Shown: positions 54,492-63,643, numbered from the stretch's first letter. The stretch: 64,000 bases of DNA from Rubripirellula amarantea (GCF_007859865.1 NZ_SJPI01000002.1:1722725-1786724); one strand, 5' to 3'. The notes: generated from the letters alone by a model not told the origin. Translations and numbers: made by a program.

Positions 54492-55394
54492 TTAGGATTT
54501 GTCCAACCAGGTCACCAGCTTCGTCACTTCGTCTTGGTCTCGAACGCCCACGGCCGTGACGCTTCGTGAACCCTGCTTCCATGTGGCCGCGATACTTGAA
54601 TCGAGATCAACGAGGCAACAATCTTTGTCGCCACACATCGCCATGCTCTGGCGGCGATCGCCAAACCAAGCTGTTTCTTCGTCGTCGTGTTCAAACAGAA
54701 CCAGCGTCGATCCGTCACTCCGTTTACAAACCGCTTTCACGCAAGTACAGCAAGGCATCTTCAACACGCTGGTCGACGCCAACGAATAGCCTTCCGGCAA
54801 TCCGCCCGAGACGATCGGTCGATAGCCGACCAACTTGACTGCTCCGTCCGCGTCGACCTTCTCACCGTCGTACTTCGCCAGCAGCATCTGTTCCGCTCCA
54901 TCCGGATCGCTGGGCAGTTTCTGCAAATAGTCATCCATCACACCAGCGAACTCGACCATGTGTTCAGCCGACATGCCTTCTTCACCATCGTGCGAATGCA
55001 TCGCCATGCCGCCGGCATTGTTTTTCATGCCATCCTGACCACCGCCGTACCAAAGCCCAAAGCCAAGCAACAACAAAATCGACGCGGCCATCGGCACCAG
55101 TCCCGCACCATACGGCGACTCGCGAACCCAGACGCTGAACTGTCGCGACAGTGTCACCGGCTCAGGGGCTGTCGGAAGCTCACGCTCAATCCGCTGCCAA
55201 AGATCCGCCGGTTTGGCGGGGATAGGAGCCTGTACAAAAGCCGATCCAAGTGACTCAAACACACGCAACTCAGCCGCGCACGAATCGCATGACTCGACGT
55301 GTTGTGCCACGGTTGCCGCTTGTCCAGCCGAAAGCTCTCCGTCGTAATAAGCCGACAGATGTGGCCGCACCGTTTTGCAATCATTGGTTGACAT
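54492..55394 (-). CDS. Anti-sigma factor with Cys-rich extracytoplasmic domain
   Basis: A 300-residue transmembrane regulator. The N-terminus carries the zinc-binding anti-sigma motif H32-x3-C36-x2-C39 (HVESCDSC). One TM helix (VPMAASILLLLGFGLWYG, about 100-117) leads to a periplasmic domain with a His/Met segment (MAMHSHDGEEGMSAEHM), C215-C216-x-C218-x4-C223 (PCCTCVKAVC) and C254-x4-C259-C260 (CGDKDCC). These Cys clusters look like a metal-sensing site. It is the first gene of CusBA unit 4. No sigma factor gene adjoins it; the upstream DNA is degenerate. A model in which metal binding releases a sigma factor is inference. Confidence 0.85.
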   Translation of the reverse strand: MSTNDCKTVRPHLSAYYDGELSAGQAATVAQHVESCDSCAAELRVFESLGSAFVQAPIPAKPADLWQRIERELPTAPEPVTLSRQFSVWVRESPYGAGLVPMAASILLLLGFGLWYGGGQDGMKNNAGGMAMHSHDGEEGMSAEHMVEFAGVMDDYLQKLPSDPDGAEQMLLAKYDGEKVDADGAVKLVGYRPIVSGGLPEGYSLASTSVLKMPCCTCVKAVCKRSDGSTLVLFEHDDEETAWFGDRRQSMAMCGDKDCCLVDLDSSIAATWKQGSRSVTAVGVRDQDEVTKLVTWLDKS

Positions 55395-55460
55395 TACGCA
55401 CTCATCCTCTGACCTACACTGCTGTTGATGTGCCTTTGGATGCCCGAACGGCTTGAATCT

Positions 55461-55631
55461 TCAGGCTATTAACCGAAATATCAGTTCTTTTTGGGCCCAT
55501 TTAAAGAAAACCACGCCCCATGCATCGAGAAGAGGCATCAGAGAGCTGGAGTTGGGAGCGGAAAGAAAAAGAGGATAGCAGGCTACGACAGCGATAAATA
55601 GAAACGCGACTAGCTGCTCTTGCCGCTGCAT
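55461..55631 (-). CDS. Possible small membrane protein
   Basis: A 56-residue frame from the ATG at 55631, with an unusually good ribosome-binding site (GGAGGTG, six bases upstream). One hydrophobic segment (LVAFLFIAVVACYPLFLSA) suggests a membrane peptide; the rest is unremarkable (FFKWAQKELIFRL). It lies 66 nt before the anti-sigma gene on the same strand. The overlapping longer frames give no family-like sequence. Reality as a gene is uncertain. Confidence 0.35.
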   Translation of the reverse strand: MQRQEQLVAFLFIAVVACYPLFLSAPNSSSLMPLLDAWGVVFFKWAQKELIFRLIA

Positions 55632-56152
55632 CGCACACCTCCGCTTCGTGAGCCGGCCAACGGAAGTCGGTCGTAAAGAAATGGTTGCAACGTCGGAAAA
55701 TGGCTCTCGTCGATAACCACATTCGGAGCATGGACCAGCTCGCCAGCGTGACTTCCGGAGCATTGACGCTTTAATGCATCACTGATTTCGAGTCCGAAAC
55801 GCCGTACCATTGCCGAATTCCAGGGAACCGTTCGCTCCAATCGTGCGTGCATCGTCGATGCCTCCTGCAACGAAACGATCTGTGTACAGGCTGGACGGTT
55901 GCTCGGCGGTGAGCCTACTGAATTCAGCTTGCGTTTCGTGGGCGTTTGGCGAGGTCTGCCAAGGGGACGGTGTCTAGATAGATCACGCCTGAACTTGTCC
56001 AGTGATTAAGACCGTTTATGCGATCTTATTCATTGACCGGGAGGTGATCCAGCAGATCGCCACAGGCGGTCGCATCGACTTGCAATCGCCTCCAACGAAC
56101 CTCCGCCCTCCCAAACACATTGATGCCAATCTTCAGTGCATTCATCAACAAT
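55632..56152. other. No supported gene
   Basis: This stretch contains only short overlapping frames, none with a signal, domain or good start. One minus-strand frame (56151 down to about 56023, ending ATACGDLLDHLPVNE) reads like decayed coding sequence continuing the frame at 56153-56404 after a frameshift, but I cannot name a family. Confidence 0.5.
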
Positions 56153-56404
56153 TCACCGTCGATCCGTGCTCGTTGTATCGCCAGAACGTATCCTGCTCAG
56201 CGTCGACGCCTCGCATTCACACAACTTGGAAAGTTCACGCAGCGTTGGCAGGGATTCATTGCCGGAACCAACGCCACGACTAACACATCGTTCCAAGAAC
56301 TCGATCAAACGCTCCGCAGATCCCATTAGCAAACGGCGATCACCCCGCTGGCGTCTGGGGCGTTGCCTTCGTCGTTTACTCGATTCGGTTTTGTCAGTTT
56401 GCAT
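56153..56404 (-). CDS. Small basic protein with HTH-like segment, probably truncated
   Basis: An 83-residue frame starting at the ATG at 56404 (MQTDKTESSKRRRQRPRRQ). A very basic head is followed by RLIEFLERCVSRG and LPTLRELSKLCECEASTLSR, which resembles a helix-turn-helix of the GntR type. The frame ends at 56153; the neighbouring frame continues with helical coding-like sequence, so a frameshift is possible. It may be a remnant of a regulator of the mobile element. Low certainty. Confidence 0.3.
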   Translation of the reverse strand: MQTDKTESSKRRRQRPRRQRGDRRLLMGSAERLIEFLERCVSRGVGSGNESLPTLRELSKLCECEASTLSRIRSGDTTSTDRR

Positions 56405-56579
56405 GACTAGCTGCTCTTCAGAGATACGAAATTGAATAAGCAACAAACCTATCGAAATGTAGACGCGGAACAAAAGCACCTTGCAAGTACATTCCATGAC
56501 CGACTAGTTCTACGGATTCAGGTCGCTCTACGACATTGCAGTTCTTACAAATACATCGGCCTCAAACATCGCCTTCTCA

Positions 56580-57114
56580 ACTCCTCTGCGTAATCATCCT
56601 CGTACTCGTACTCGTATTTGCTCTCCAGCATTTTCGCACAGCGTGATGAACTTGAATCTCCCAACGAACTCCAGTTCGGGTTCTATCCAAAACGCGATTG
56701 CGATTCCAACGACTTGAGGTTCCAACCCCTTTTGAATGTCTCTTCTCGTGCCGGGTTTTAAAACCCGGCAGCAAGGTGAACGCGTGCCGGGAACCAACTC
56801 TCGATCTCAACCTCCAAAAAACTAGTTGTACGTATGTTGTTATACGTCAAATAGTTAATACCAACTAACACTTCACCAAACCAACCATAAACCCAGCGTT
56901 TTCCGCGGTGAAATGCTCCTCAACCATGCAAAAAACCTGTCTAGAAACTTTCACCTCTCAAAACACCGTGAATACCGACACTTCCACTTTCCCCGCTTAA
57001 CCGAAAACACCTCTTATACGCTCATCCATCCAATACCCAATGCTCCTTAAACAACACTCTCTCCTTTGCTGCTTCATCACAACAACTCCACCTATCCGAT
57101 CCGCTTGCTCAACA
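56580..57114. repeat. Direct repeat copy A: truncated HUH/Rep element 5' region
   Basis: This block repeats 59745-60264 at high identity with small gaps. It contains the first 16 codons of the rep gene on the minus strand (ATG at 56631, MLESKYEYEYEDDYAEE), then frameshifts into unrelated sequence, the shared upstream region, the 22-nt palindrome and the start of a G-poor tract. The palindrome begins exactly 118 nt from the rep ATG in both copies. It is a truncated second copy of the same element. Confidence 0.88.
56749..56770. repeat. 22-nt perfect palindrome, copy 1
   Basis: TGCCGGGTTTT followed by its exact reverse complement. Identical copies lie at 59913-59934 and 61315-61336. A half-site, TGCCGGG, follows at 56785. 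It can extrude as a hairpin and may be a recognition or nicking site for the Rep-like protein. Confidence 0.9.
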
Positions 57115-57540
57115 ACATTCCTCCCTACATGATCAACCGCAACAACAACTCTCTCCTCAATGATTTCCTCCTTCTACTAACATTCCTCTCCCATGTTCCG
57201 GTAGTCGCTTCACTACTTTTCGGCGACGGACACTCCTTGCAGTGTTTTTAAACTCGGCAGCCCCTCACACCATCCCAACCATTAGCTCAACCGATCCACC
57301 AACTTCCAATTCGCCACTCCACACACTTGCTAAAAACAGTCTCCAAACTCCCCACCAACTATCCTCCACAATTGCCACGAACTTCCCATCTACTTCCGAC
57401 AAACGCACAACATCTCCTCCCGCTGTTGCTCGACAGACAACAACCTCCCCATCAGAACACCCCTCAAACTCTTCCTCCTAACTTCCCTCCAATTCAACCT
57501 CTCCACACACTTGCCGGATCCATGCAGATTCCGCCTTACC
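57115..57540. other. Strongly G-depleted plus-strand tract, no gene
   Basis: No coding feature. The plus strand is almost free of G (for example 3 of 60 bases in 57301-57360 and 4 of 60 in 57361-57420), while C, A and T are abundant. Copy B shows the same bias from about 60050 to 60264. Open frames here are products of the composition. Confidence 0.75.
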
Positions 57541-57795
57541 TTTCCACTCGCCCTGGCCTCCCCAGGGGCCCACGGACGCGGCGTAGAAGCCTTGGGCTAC
57601 CTAAGCGGCCTCTTCCCTCGCCAGGAGCTTGTCGAACGCTACAAAGCCTGCCGCTGCGAAGTTGTCGTGAACCTCTTTCAACAACATCTTCGACGCTTCC
57701 CTGATTACGCACGCTCTACGTATCCGTCATCGCTAACCGACCGTGGAACTCTTCCGGAACCTTTTTTCGCACTAATGCCCAAAGATCGTTCTCTG
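57453..57795. repeat. Shared element segment, copy A
   Basis: Segments of this block resemble 61443-61683: the AGAACACCC-to-CACACTTGCC stretch, and TATCCGTCATCGCTAACC to GATCGTTCTC near the end. A shorter counterpart (AGGAGCTT, CTTTCAACA, CATCTTC, ACGCTT) lies at about 60273-60310. Reading frames are not conserved between the copies, so it is probably non-coding or decayed element sequence. Confidence 0.55.
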
Positions 57796-57861
57796 GAAGT
57801 TTGCCGTGGATGAGGACTCACATCAGCCACCGAAGCAACACGCAAAATTTGAAGACGACCC

Positions 57862-58312
57862 ACGTCAGCACAGCGGCCAGTTGCAATCAATAATGGGACA
57901 AGCCGCGCGAGCGTCGTCACGATGCAAGGACGGGTATGTTTGAGGGCGGCTTCATGATCCGTCCTTCAGATGTACTCAGTCGATCCCACTTTGCGTTTCT
58001 TCAGCAACTGATGAATGCAGGCCGCCATCACGACGTCGTCGTCGACGGCCAGGCCGCACAACGCAGTGAAGCCTACCCACACCGCTGCGTTGAGATCCAC
58101 GCCCATCGTCACGACGGTGATCGTGCCGCTGGCAAATGCGACCGGGATGCCTGTGATCACGGCAAACGAGATTGGAACCGTTCTGGAGATCCATGTGAAT
58201 CAGCAGCAAGTTGATGCAGACGACCAGGGAGATGATCCGTATCAAACGCGGGTTCGCTTGGATCAGGTTTCGGAAACTACCGTAGGCTTCGAGAGAATAT
58301 CCAGCTGGCAGA
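57862..58312 (-). pseudogene. CusA-like RND pump fragment
   Basis: Frameshifted minus-strand remnant matching the C-terminal third of pump 1 (plus-strand 561-1015). Pieces include LARLVPLLIATGRCADV, then IPVAFASGTITVVTMGVDLN and FGLAVDD-like CGLAVDDDVVMAACIHQ, LLKKRKV, and finally LPAGYSLEAYGSFRNLI. The order is that of the intact gene, with small deletions. The right end stops within the LPAGYS region and joins a rep fragment at 58313. It is a relic of a fifth RND pump. Confidence 0.9.
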
Positions 58313-58545
58313 AACACTGCTTAGTAAACTCATCAACCACGCTGACCTTCTTCCACTCCGACAGTCGCGGAAGCTTGGTCAGATAGTTTGTTACGATATC
58401 CAGAGCAGGGTGCACTTCCCCACTGAATCGACTGGCATTCGACTCGCAGCTTTGCTTCGACTTCGACCCAGCTCGTCAACTCCCAGCCGATTTATCATCA
58501 CCACACCCAAGTGCATGAGAATCAAGTCCGGCGGAGCAGGCAATG
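58313..58545 (-). pseudogene. Fragment of the rep gene
   Basis: Diverged copy of the rep gene region 58950-59180. Shared nucleotide blocks include ACTGCTTAG, AAACTCATC, CTTCTTCC, CTCCGACA and TCACCACACCCA, the last encoding the region of the HUH motif. It is fused to the RND fragment on its left and lies just downstream of the intact rep gene, so the element has inserted or duplicated here more than once. Confidence 0.75.
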
Positions 58546-58610
58546 AGACTTCCTGGAGCTACAGACATCGCTAAGAGATCGCGACGTCTTCAAATTGCGG
58601 AATGACGTTC

Positions 58611-59795
58611 TCAATACAACACCGGCTTGCCCTTTTTCATTGATGGAGCTTCAGGATAAAAAACCACGGCAGAAAAGCTCGTCTTGTCGATCCGCACAAG
58701 CAACTTCTTACCCATCTTTACGGGGTTAATAGCACAGTACAGTTCAGGCATCGTGATCTGCTTCTTGGAACGAACCCCATACAAATGCTCGAGCTTTATT
58801 CCGTTCTCATGGCAGAGTCGAACTGAGTCCCACAATGTTTCCGGCGTACAACCTCTCTTCATTGGTCGTGCCATGTAATTGGCATATCGGATCGCTTGGA
58901 CGTTTTGAGGCGATCCCTTCTCAAGCGGCCGGAACTCTTTTCTAAGCAAACACTGCTTAGCAAACTCATCGTTCGAACTGATCTTCTTCCGCTCCGACAA
59001 CCGTGGAAGTTTGGCCTTGTACTTGTTGTCAACATCTCGATCTGGATTCACTTCAACTTTCAGTCGTCTCGCGACCGAGGCGTAACAATCTTTCAACCTC
59101 CGATCCAGTTCATCGGCTCCCAATCGACTCGTTGTCACCACACCCATGTGCATATGAATCAGGTCTGACGAAACCTGTCCTGTGCTGTAGTGCGGGACAA
59201 CATGTATCCCGTAGACAATTGGTCCCAGTGCCTTACTCCGCTGGGTAGGGTGCCACGGGTATGTCGCAGCACGCCTCGCCAACTCCGCCCACGTTCCTCT
59301 TAACAACTCGAATGCTGTCCGGACTCCACCACGACAATTGAAAAGTCGCTCGGGCGGAGTGATCAGCATCTTATGAAACAACAGCAACTTGGTATCCAAC
59401 TCCATTTGGAACTTCGCACTCGCTTCCATGACCTGATGCGATCGTAAGCTGGTAGTTGTCTCCGCACAGTGGCGGCACAGCTTTCGATTGCGACAACGCC
59501 ACACTGGTATCATCTTCGAATCAAGTTCGCTGTCCCCGGCGAAGAGCATCTGACAACGGAACAACTGATCGGGAAGACCTTTGAACTTCCTACCAAGGTC
59601 ACGATCTTTCATCATCAACTCCGCCAACTCGGAGTTCTGCCTACACCGCCGACAATGTTTGTCCCATTGCTTTTGAAGGTCGCAACCCGCTTTGGTGACC
59701 GCAAGCTCCAAACACTCCGTCAACGAATCGCCCTCTACCCCATACTCCTCTGCGTAATCTTCCTCGTACTCGTACTCGTATTTGCTCTCGAGCAT
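58611..59795 (-). CDS. Rolling-circle Rep-like HUH endonuclease
   Basis: A 394-residue protein resembling plasmid and transposon rolling-circle initiators. An acidic Tyr/Glu head (EYEYEEDYAEEYGVEGD) is followed by a zinc-finger-like C101-x5-C107-x2-C110 (CRNRKLCRHC), a strand region (LLLFHKMLITPPERL), GPIVYGIHVVPHY and the HUH motif SDLIHMHMGVV (H214, H216). A later helix AIRYANYMARP (Y304, Y307) is positioned like the catalytic-Tyr motif. These proteins nick single-stranded DNA at a hairpin. The gene is intact, 118 nt from a perfect palindrome, and a second 5' copy lies at 56580. Which family it belongs to (plasmid Rep, IS91/ISCR or a new element) cannot be settled here. Confidence 0.72.
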   Translation of the reverse strand: MLESKYEYEYEEDYAEEYGVEGDSLTECLELAVTKAGCDLQKQWDKHCRRCRQNSELAELMMKDRDLGRKFKGLPDQLFRCQMLFAGDSELDSKMIPVWRCRNRKLCRHCAETTTSLRSHQVMEASAKFQMELDTKLLLFHKMLITPPERLFNCRGGVRTAFELLRGTWAELARRAATYPWHPTQRSKALGPIVYGIHVVPHYSTGQVSSDLIHMHMGVVTTSRLGADELDRRLKDCYASVARRLKVEVNPDRDVDNKYKAKLPRLSERKKISSNDEFAKQCLLRKEFRPLEKGSPQNVQAIRYANYMARPMKRGCTPETLWDSVRLCHENGIKLEHLYGVRSKKQITMPELYCAINPVKMGKKLLVRIDKTSFSAVVFYPEAPSMKKGKPVLY

Positions 59796-60264
59796 TATCG
59801 CTCCGCTTGTTGAACCTGAATCTCCTAACGAACTTCAGTTCGGGTTCTATCCAAAACGCGATTGCGATTCCAACGACTTGAGGTTCCAACCTCTTCTGAG
59901 CGTCACTTCTCGTGCCGGGTTTTAAAACCCGGCAGCACAATTAACGCATGCCGGGAACCAACTCTCGATCCCAACCTCCAAAAAACTAGTTGAACGTATG
60001 TTGTTGTACGTCCGATAGATAACCACACTAACACTTCACCAAACCAACCATAAACCCAGCGTTTTCCGCGGCCAAATGCTCCTCAACCATGCAAAAAACC
60101 CCTCTAAAAACTTTCACCTCTCAAAACACCGTAAAAACCAACACTTCCACTTTCCCCACTAATCCAAAAACACTCCCTCCCTACCCATAAATCCAATACC
60201 CAATGCTCACTACACAACAACCTTCTTCCACAACTATTCCCTCTATCCAATCCCCTTACTCAAT
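59745..60264. repeat. Direct repeat copy B: 5' region of the intact rep element
   Basis: Counterpart of 56580-57114. It includes the rep start, the shared upstream sequence, the palindrome at 59913, a TGCCGGG half-site at 59949, the conserved block AACACTTCACCAAACCAACC, and a G-poor tract. Identity is highest from about 59820 to 60120 and falls off after that. Confidence 0.88.
59913..59934. repeat. 22-nt perfect palindrome, copy 2
   Basis: Identical to 56749-56770 and 61315-61336. It lies 118 nt upstream of the intact rep ATG, in the place expected for an element end, origin or autoregulatory operator. Confidence 0.9.
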
Positions 60265-61314
60265 CCCACTCCTAGGAGCTTCTTTCAACACATCTTCAAC
60301 GCTTACCTGATCATACTTGCTCTCGTGGGTTTGCTCGACATGATCGCCGCCTGTGGATAGGCAGTGGCTGGTCAGCATGTCAGCACAGGTCGTCTGGCAA
60401 TTCGAACGTAGCGGTGGCGGAGAATTTCGATTGAGACTCCATGACGACGTCCTTGTCGTAGGCCAAGAACGAAAAAGGCAGGGACGGCGTAGTGACGTCA
60501 TCACTTGTTTGAATCAGACGCGACACCGCCCCCGCGTATGCGGGATTGGGAGTTGGAAAGTTGGGAGAACCACTTTGCTCCCCATCTCCTCCACTCCCTG
60601 CTGTCCTACGTAATCAACGGAACTTCGGCTCCTCGTGACTTGAGGACAACCGTGAGCCTTGGCAATTCTATTTGCAGTGCGCTGGAGAATTCATGACACC
60701 GCACCTCCGGTCTTCATTGGTTCAAGAAGCGTTGGGACAGTAAGAATCACGCTTCCTTTCCCATCGGCAGATGATTGCCGAGCGAACAATCCTATTTCGG
60801 GACCGTGGGCAACGCACGCAACCGGCATTGGCCAGCGAAACGATCAAACGATCCACCAATAACCCTTTCGTCGATGGCGACGCCTCCACCTCAAAGCGAA
60901 CGGGGAAAACCAATCGCCCCGCCGGTGTATTGCAGTGAGGTATCGACCAGTACTGAAACGACTGCCCACCGCTTGGAAGGGCCGTCACTAGGCGAGCACT
61001 TGTCCAATTCGAAGCATTGGGACAGCCACTTAGTCTTTCCATTGTGCGAACGTCTCGGTATTCGACCGACTATTTGGTCCACGAACTGCCAGAGTGAGCG
61101 TGAATAGAATTGCTTCGAGCAAGGCATCGTTGCGTTGGGCGAGGGTCCGAAGCATTTACAAGGATTTCGGCGACAATGGCTGCAGGGCAATTCATCGATT
61201 GACGCCTACCTCCAAAAACGCTTCCACGGCAACGAGCAACCTGACTTCAACGATGGCAAAGCGATGCATACGCCGTCGTGAATACCTCGCTAAGTTTCGC
61301 GACCACCCAATGCG

Positions 61315-61336
61315 TGCCGGGTTTTAAAACCCGGCA
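61315..61336. repeat. 22-nt perfect palindrome, copy 3
   Basis: Identical to the copies at 56749 and 59913, but without the rep 5' region beside it. The sequence to its right resumes the element-like segment at 61443, so it marks a third, heavily truncated copy. Confidence 0.9.
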
Positions 61337-61442
61337 TGCTCGATACGCCGCCCCGGCCATGAGCTTGACCGGACAAGATTCATCTCATCCGATAACTCCA
61401 CGCTCCAAACACACGCCTAGAAACTTCGGATCTGCTTCCAAT

Positions 61443-61683
61443 TCTGAACACCCGTCTTTCAAACTTCCCTATGGATTCCCCTGCGAATCAACCTCCTCAT
61501 ACACTTGCCAAATTCATCTCGACTGCTCATTTTTGACTCCCCAAGTCTGACTCTAATCACGCACGCTTTCGTGTACTGCCTAATACGCTTAAGCACGCAG
61601 CGGTACGTGTCCGTCATCCCTAACTGGCTATGGAACTTTTCCGGAACTTCCTTTCGCAAAAACTCGCGACGATCGTTCTCACG
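61443..61683. repeat. Shared element segment, copy C
   Basis: Partner of 57453-57795 (GAACACCC, CACTTGCC, TGTCCGTCATCCCTAACT, TTTTCCGGAAC, GATCGTTCTC). The copies differ by many substitutions and small gaps, implying an old duplication. Confidence 0.55.
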
Positions 61684-62221
61684 GATATACGGTCGTGAAT
61701 GGCGACTCGCATCAGTTACCAGAGCACCACAGTAGATGCGAAGACACTCCAGCACACGCGAAAGCGCAGTCATGAGTCGCCAATTTCGCACTTGGTAATT
61801 AGCCAATACGAGATTGACCGGATCTGGAGCCGCAGAACGTCAATCCTGTTTAAGGGCACCTAGGCGATGCTCGGAGTGTAGAGACAGAAGGTTGAAGCCT
61901 AAATCGCCATGCCTGGCAGGAATGACGCAGAGTTGGCCTAGGAGAATTGGCCGCGTGCAATACATACGCGGTGGTTGCTCAATGCGAATGCCCCATACGG
62001 TACCGGCGCGAACTCGCTGAACTATCCCCGCAGAAATCAGGTCACTACCAAAATTTCGTTTCGCGATCGGAAGTTTCCATCGGAATATCCGTTCGCATCT
62101 GTAATCGTTCAGAACGGCGTATGGTCGGGACCTTATGGAAAGCCAGCCCATTTATAAAGCTATTACCGTTGTCTGCGGTAAGTCTTTCCCTAGCTGCTTG
62201 GCGACCTGATTAGATAAAAGG

Positions 62222-62806
62222 TTACTTCAGTGGTAGTGATTTCAAAAACGATTCAACCTCGGCACGCGGAATTCTTCCACAATTTTCCACAGCGATTTTA
62301 AGGCTTTTGCGAGTCTCCGAACTCATGGAGATTCGCTGCGGGGCGAAGCCGCTCACCTCATTGAGTTCTCCGGTGGGTAAATAGTAGCCACGATCTACTC
62401 GTAGCACTTCGCCGCGACGCTCAAGTTTCGCCAGCACAGACTGACTAGCAGAGGCAAAGTTAACATGTTCGTTACTCAGCAATGGTTTGACATCTGCTTG
62501 CAGAAACTTTGCGCGTCGTATACCTCCATAACAGCGAAGGACGATACGAAATGCCTCAGTCATCTCGCAGGACTTCCTAAACTTCCTAGGAACCATTTTA
62601 CTGATCTGGCGTGACAAATCCGGTTCACTTCCGCGATCGCTAACCCGGCCCACTGTCGACTGCTGCGAACACTTATCGTAGCCAAAGTCCACCGCCGCCT
62701 TTAGCAGCGTATCGAGCTGTTTAATTTCTTTCATTCCCAAATCGTGGCAATCTAAGAACGCCGCTCGCAATTGCTCTAACTTCTCGGCTCTCACATGCAA
62801 ACTCAC
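62222..62806 (-). CDS. Hypothetical protein, coupled to a small upstream frame
   Basis: A 194-residue protein of unknown family, starting at a GTG at 62806. It is basic and probably cytoplasmic. A region with SVLAKLERRGEVLRVDRGYY resembles the wing of a winged-helix fold, preceded by helical sequence (MTEAFRIVLRCYGGIRRAK), so it may bind DNA. Its start codon overlaps the stop of the small frame at 62803-62979 (GTGA), suggesting the two are translated together. The function is unknown; a regulator or antitoxin-like role is possible. Confidence 0.6.
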   Translation of the reverse strand: MSLHVRAEKLEQLRAAFLDCHDLGMKEIKQLDTLLKAAVDFGYDKCSQQSTVGRVSDRGSEPDLSRQISKMVPRKFRKSCEMTEAFRIVLRCYGGIRRAKFLQADVKPLLSNEHVNFASASQSVLAKLERRGEVLRVDRGYYLPTGELNEVSGFAPQRISMSSETRKSLKIAVENCGRIPRAEVESFLKSLPLK

Positions 62807-62979
62807 CGCTTCACCCCGTTTTCAAAGATTTCAATCATGCCCGGCACCAGTGCATGTAAGCAATCTAGCGAGCTCAATTTATGGGGTAAACCACGCTTCT
62901 CAGCTTGCCAGAAACTGATGTGACCTGACCAATCATCGAACAGGCTGCACGACACGTTCAGCCCAGCGCGGCCCAACAC
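62803..62979 (-). CDS. Short frame coupled to 62222-62806, perhaps a truncated gene
   Basis: A 58-residue frame, start GTG at 62979, overlapping the next gene's start by four bases. The text reads like real protein (NVSCSLFDDWSGHISFWQAE, then KRGLPHKLSSLDC). A TAG lies eight sense codons upstream in the same frame, so it is either a small gene or the tail of a truncated longer one. Family unknown. Confidence 0.4.
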   Translation of the reverse strand: MLGRAGLNVSCSLFDDWSGHISFWQAEKRGLPHKLSSLDCLHALVPGMIEIFENGVKR

Positions 62980-63066
62980 GCAGTCAATGTCCGTCTATCA
63001 AATTATGCGATGTACCCAACCTAGAGGGAGCCTGTGATCCAGAAACTGGATTGCGTCTTAAGGGGG

Positions 63067-63501
63067 TTAGTCCTTCATCGAAAGACTGCATGACTTTCGA
63101 GCCCGCACAAACCCTGACAAGCCAAAGATCGCGAGTATTAAGAACGAGGAGGGCTCCGGAACAACAGATGCCCGAGCGTTGACTTGGTGGGTACCCTCAC
63201 ACCTCATGCGCGAACCCAATTCATAGCTACCCGGAGTGATGCCATCAAATGTGCGACCTCCTGGTAGCAGGAATGAACCCTCGCCAGAAATTGAAAAGTT
63301 CTGAAACTCAGTCGCGAACAAAGCGTCATCCGTTCGGAGGAACACTTCATCCGATGTGCCGAGGTCGCTAACAAAATCCAGCGCAACTATTGCTCGCGAT
63401 TCAGATCTCGTTTCGTTCGTCAGCAGAGCATTTCCAGATAGGCTAGTCGTGAACACGGATCCCAACTGAAAGATATCTTGATTTCTCGCAAAGACAAACA
63501 C
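63067..63501 (-). pseudogene. PEP-CTERM exported protein lacking its N-terminus
   Basis: The frame of 144 residues encodes the C-terminal part of a secreted protein, with beta-rich sequence (SGEGSFLLPGGRTFDG) and a C-terminal PEP-CTERM sorting signal: VVPEPSSFLILAIFGL, then a basic RARKS tail. The first residues (MFVFARNQDIFQLG) are not a signal peptide. The IS4-type transposase gene begins 143 nt to the right, so the N-terminal part was probably cut off by insertion of that element. Such proteins are exported and processed by exosortase. Confidence 0.75.
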
Positions 63502-63643
63502 ACATCACCGGGCCGGGAGTTTGTTGTTACACACAAGTTTGTCATTTGCCCAATTGTGACGTTGGCTCATCTTTCGGGTCAAGCTAAATTGCTGAGTTCG
63601 CGTCACGGATGGATAGGTTGTTTGGTCACGGAGGTGTCAGGCG

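Larger units (their letters stand above)
60265..62221. other. No supported gene; degenerate element sequence
   Basis: About 2 kb with only short overlapping frames on both strands, none with a convincing start, domain or codon pattern. The first 50 nt resemble decayed copies of the segment at 57615-57715. Near-identical words GTTGGGACAG/ATTGGGACAG flank 60727-61024. Palindrome copy 3 and the second shared segment (61443-61683) also lie here. The 61459-61806 minus-strand frame is not preserved in the other copy. Confidence 0.6.

Noticed and set aside
60727..61024. Small inserted element bounded by GTTGGGACAG and ATTGGGACAG
   Set aside because: The repeated word is ten bases with one mismatch and no coding content or inverted ends support an element.
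61459..61806. Minus-strand frame of 115 codons in the degenerate region
   Set aside because: The homologous DNA at about 57700-57800 has stops in that frame, so the frame is not conserved.
61947..62213. Small plus-strand frames near 61814-62213
   Set aside because: Short, without ribosome-binding sites, and giving no family-like sequence.
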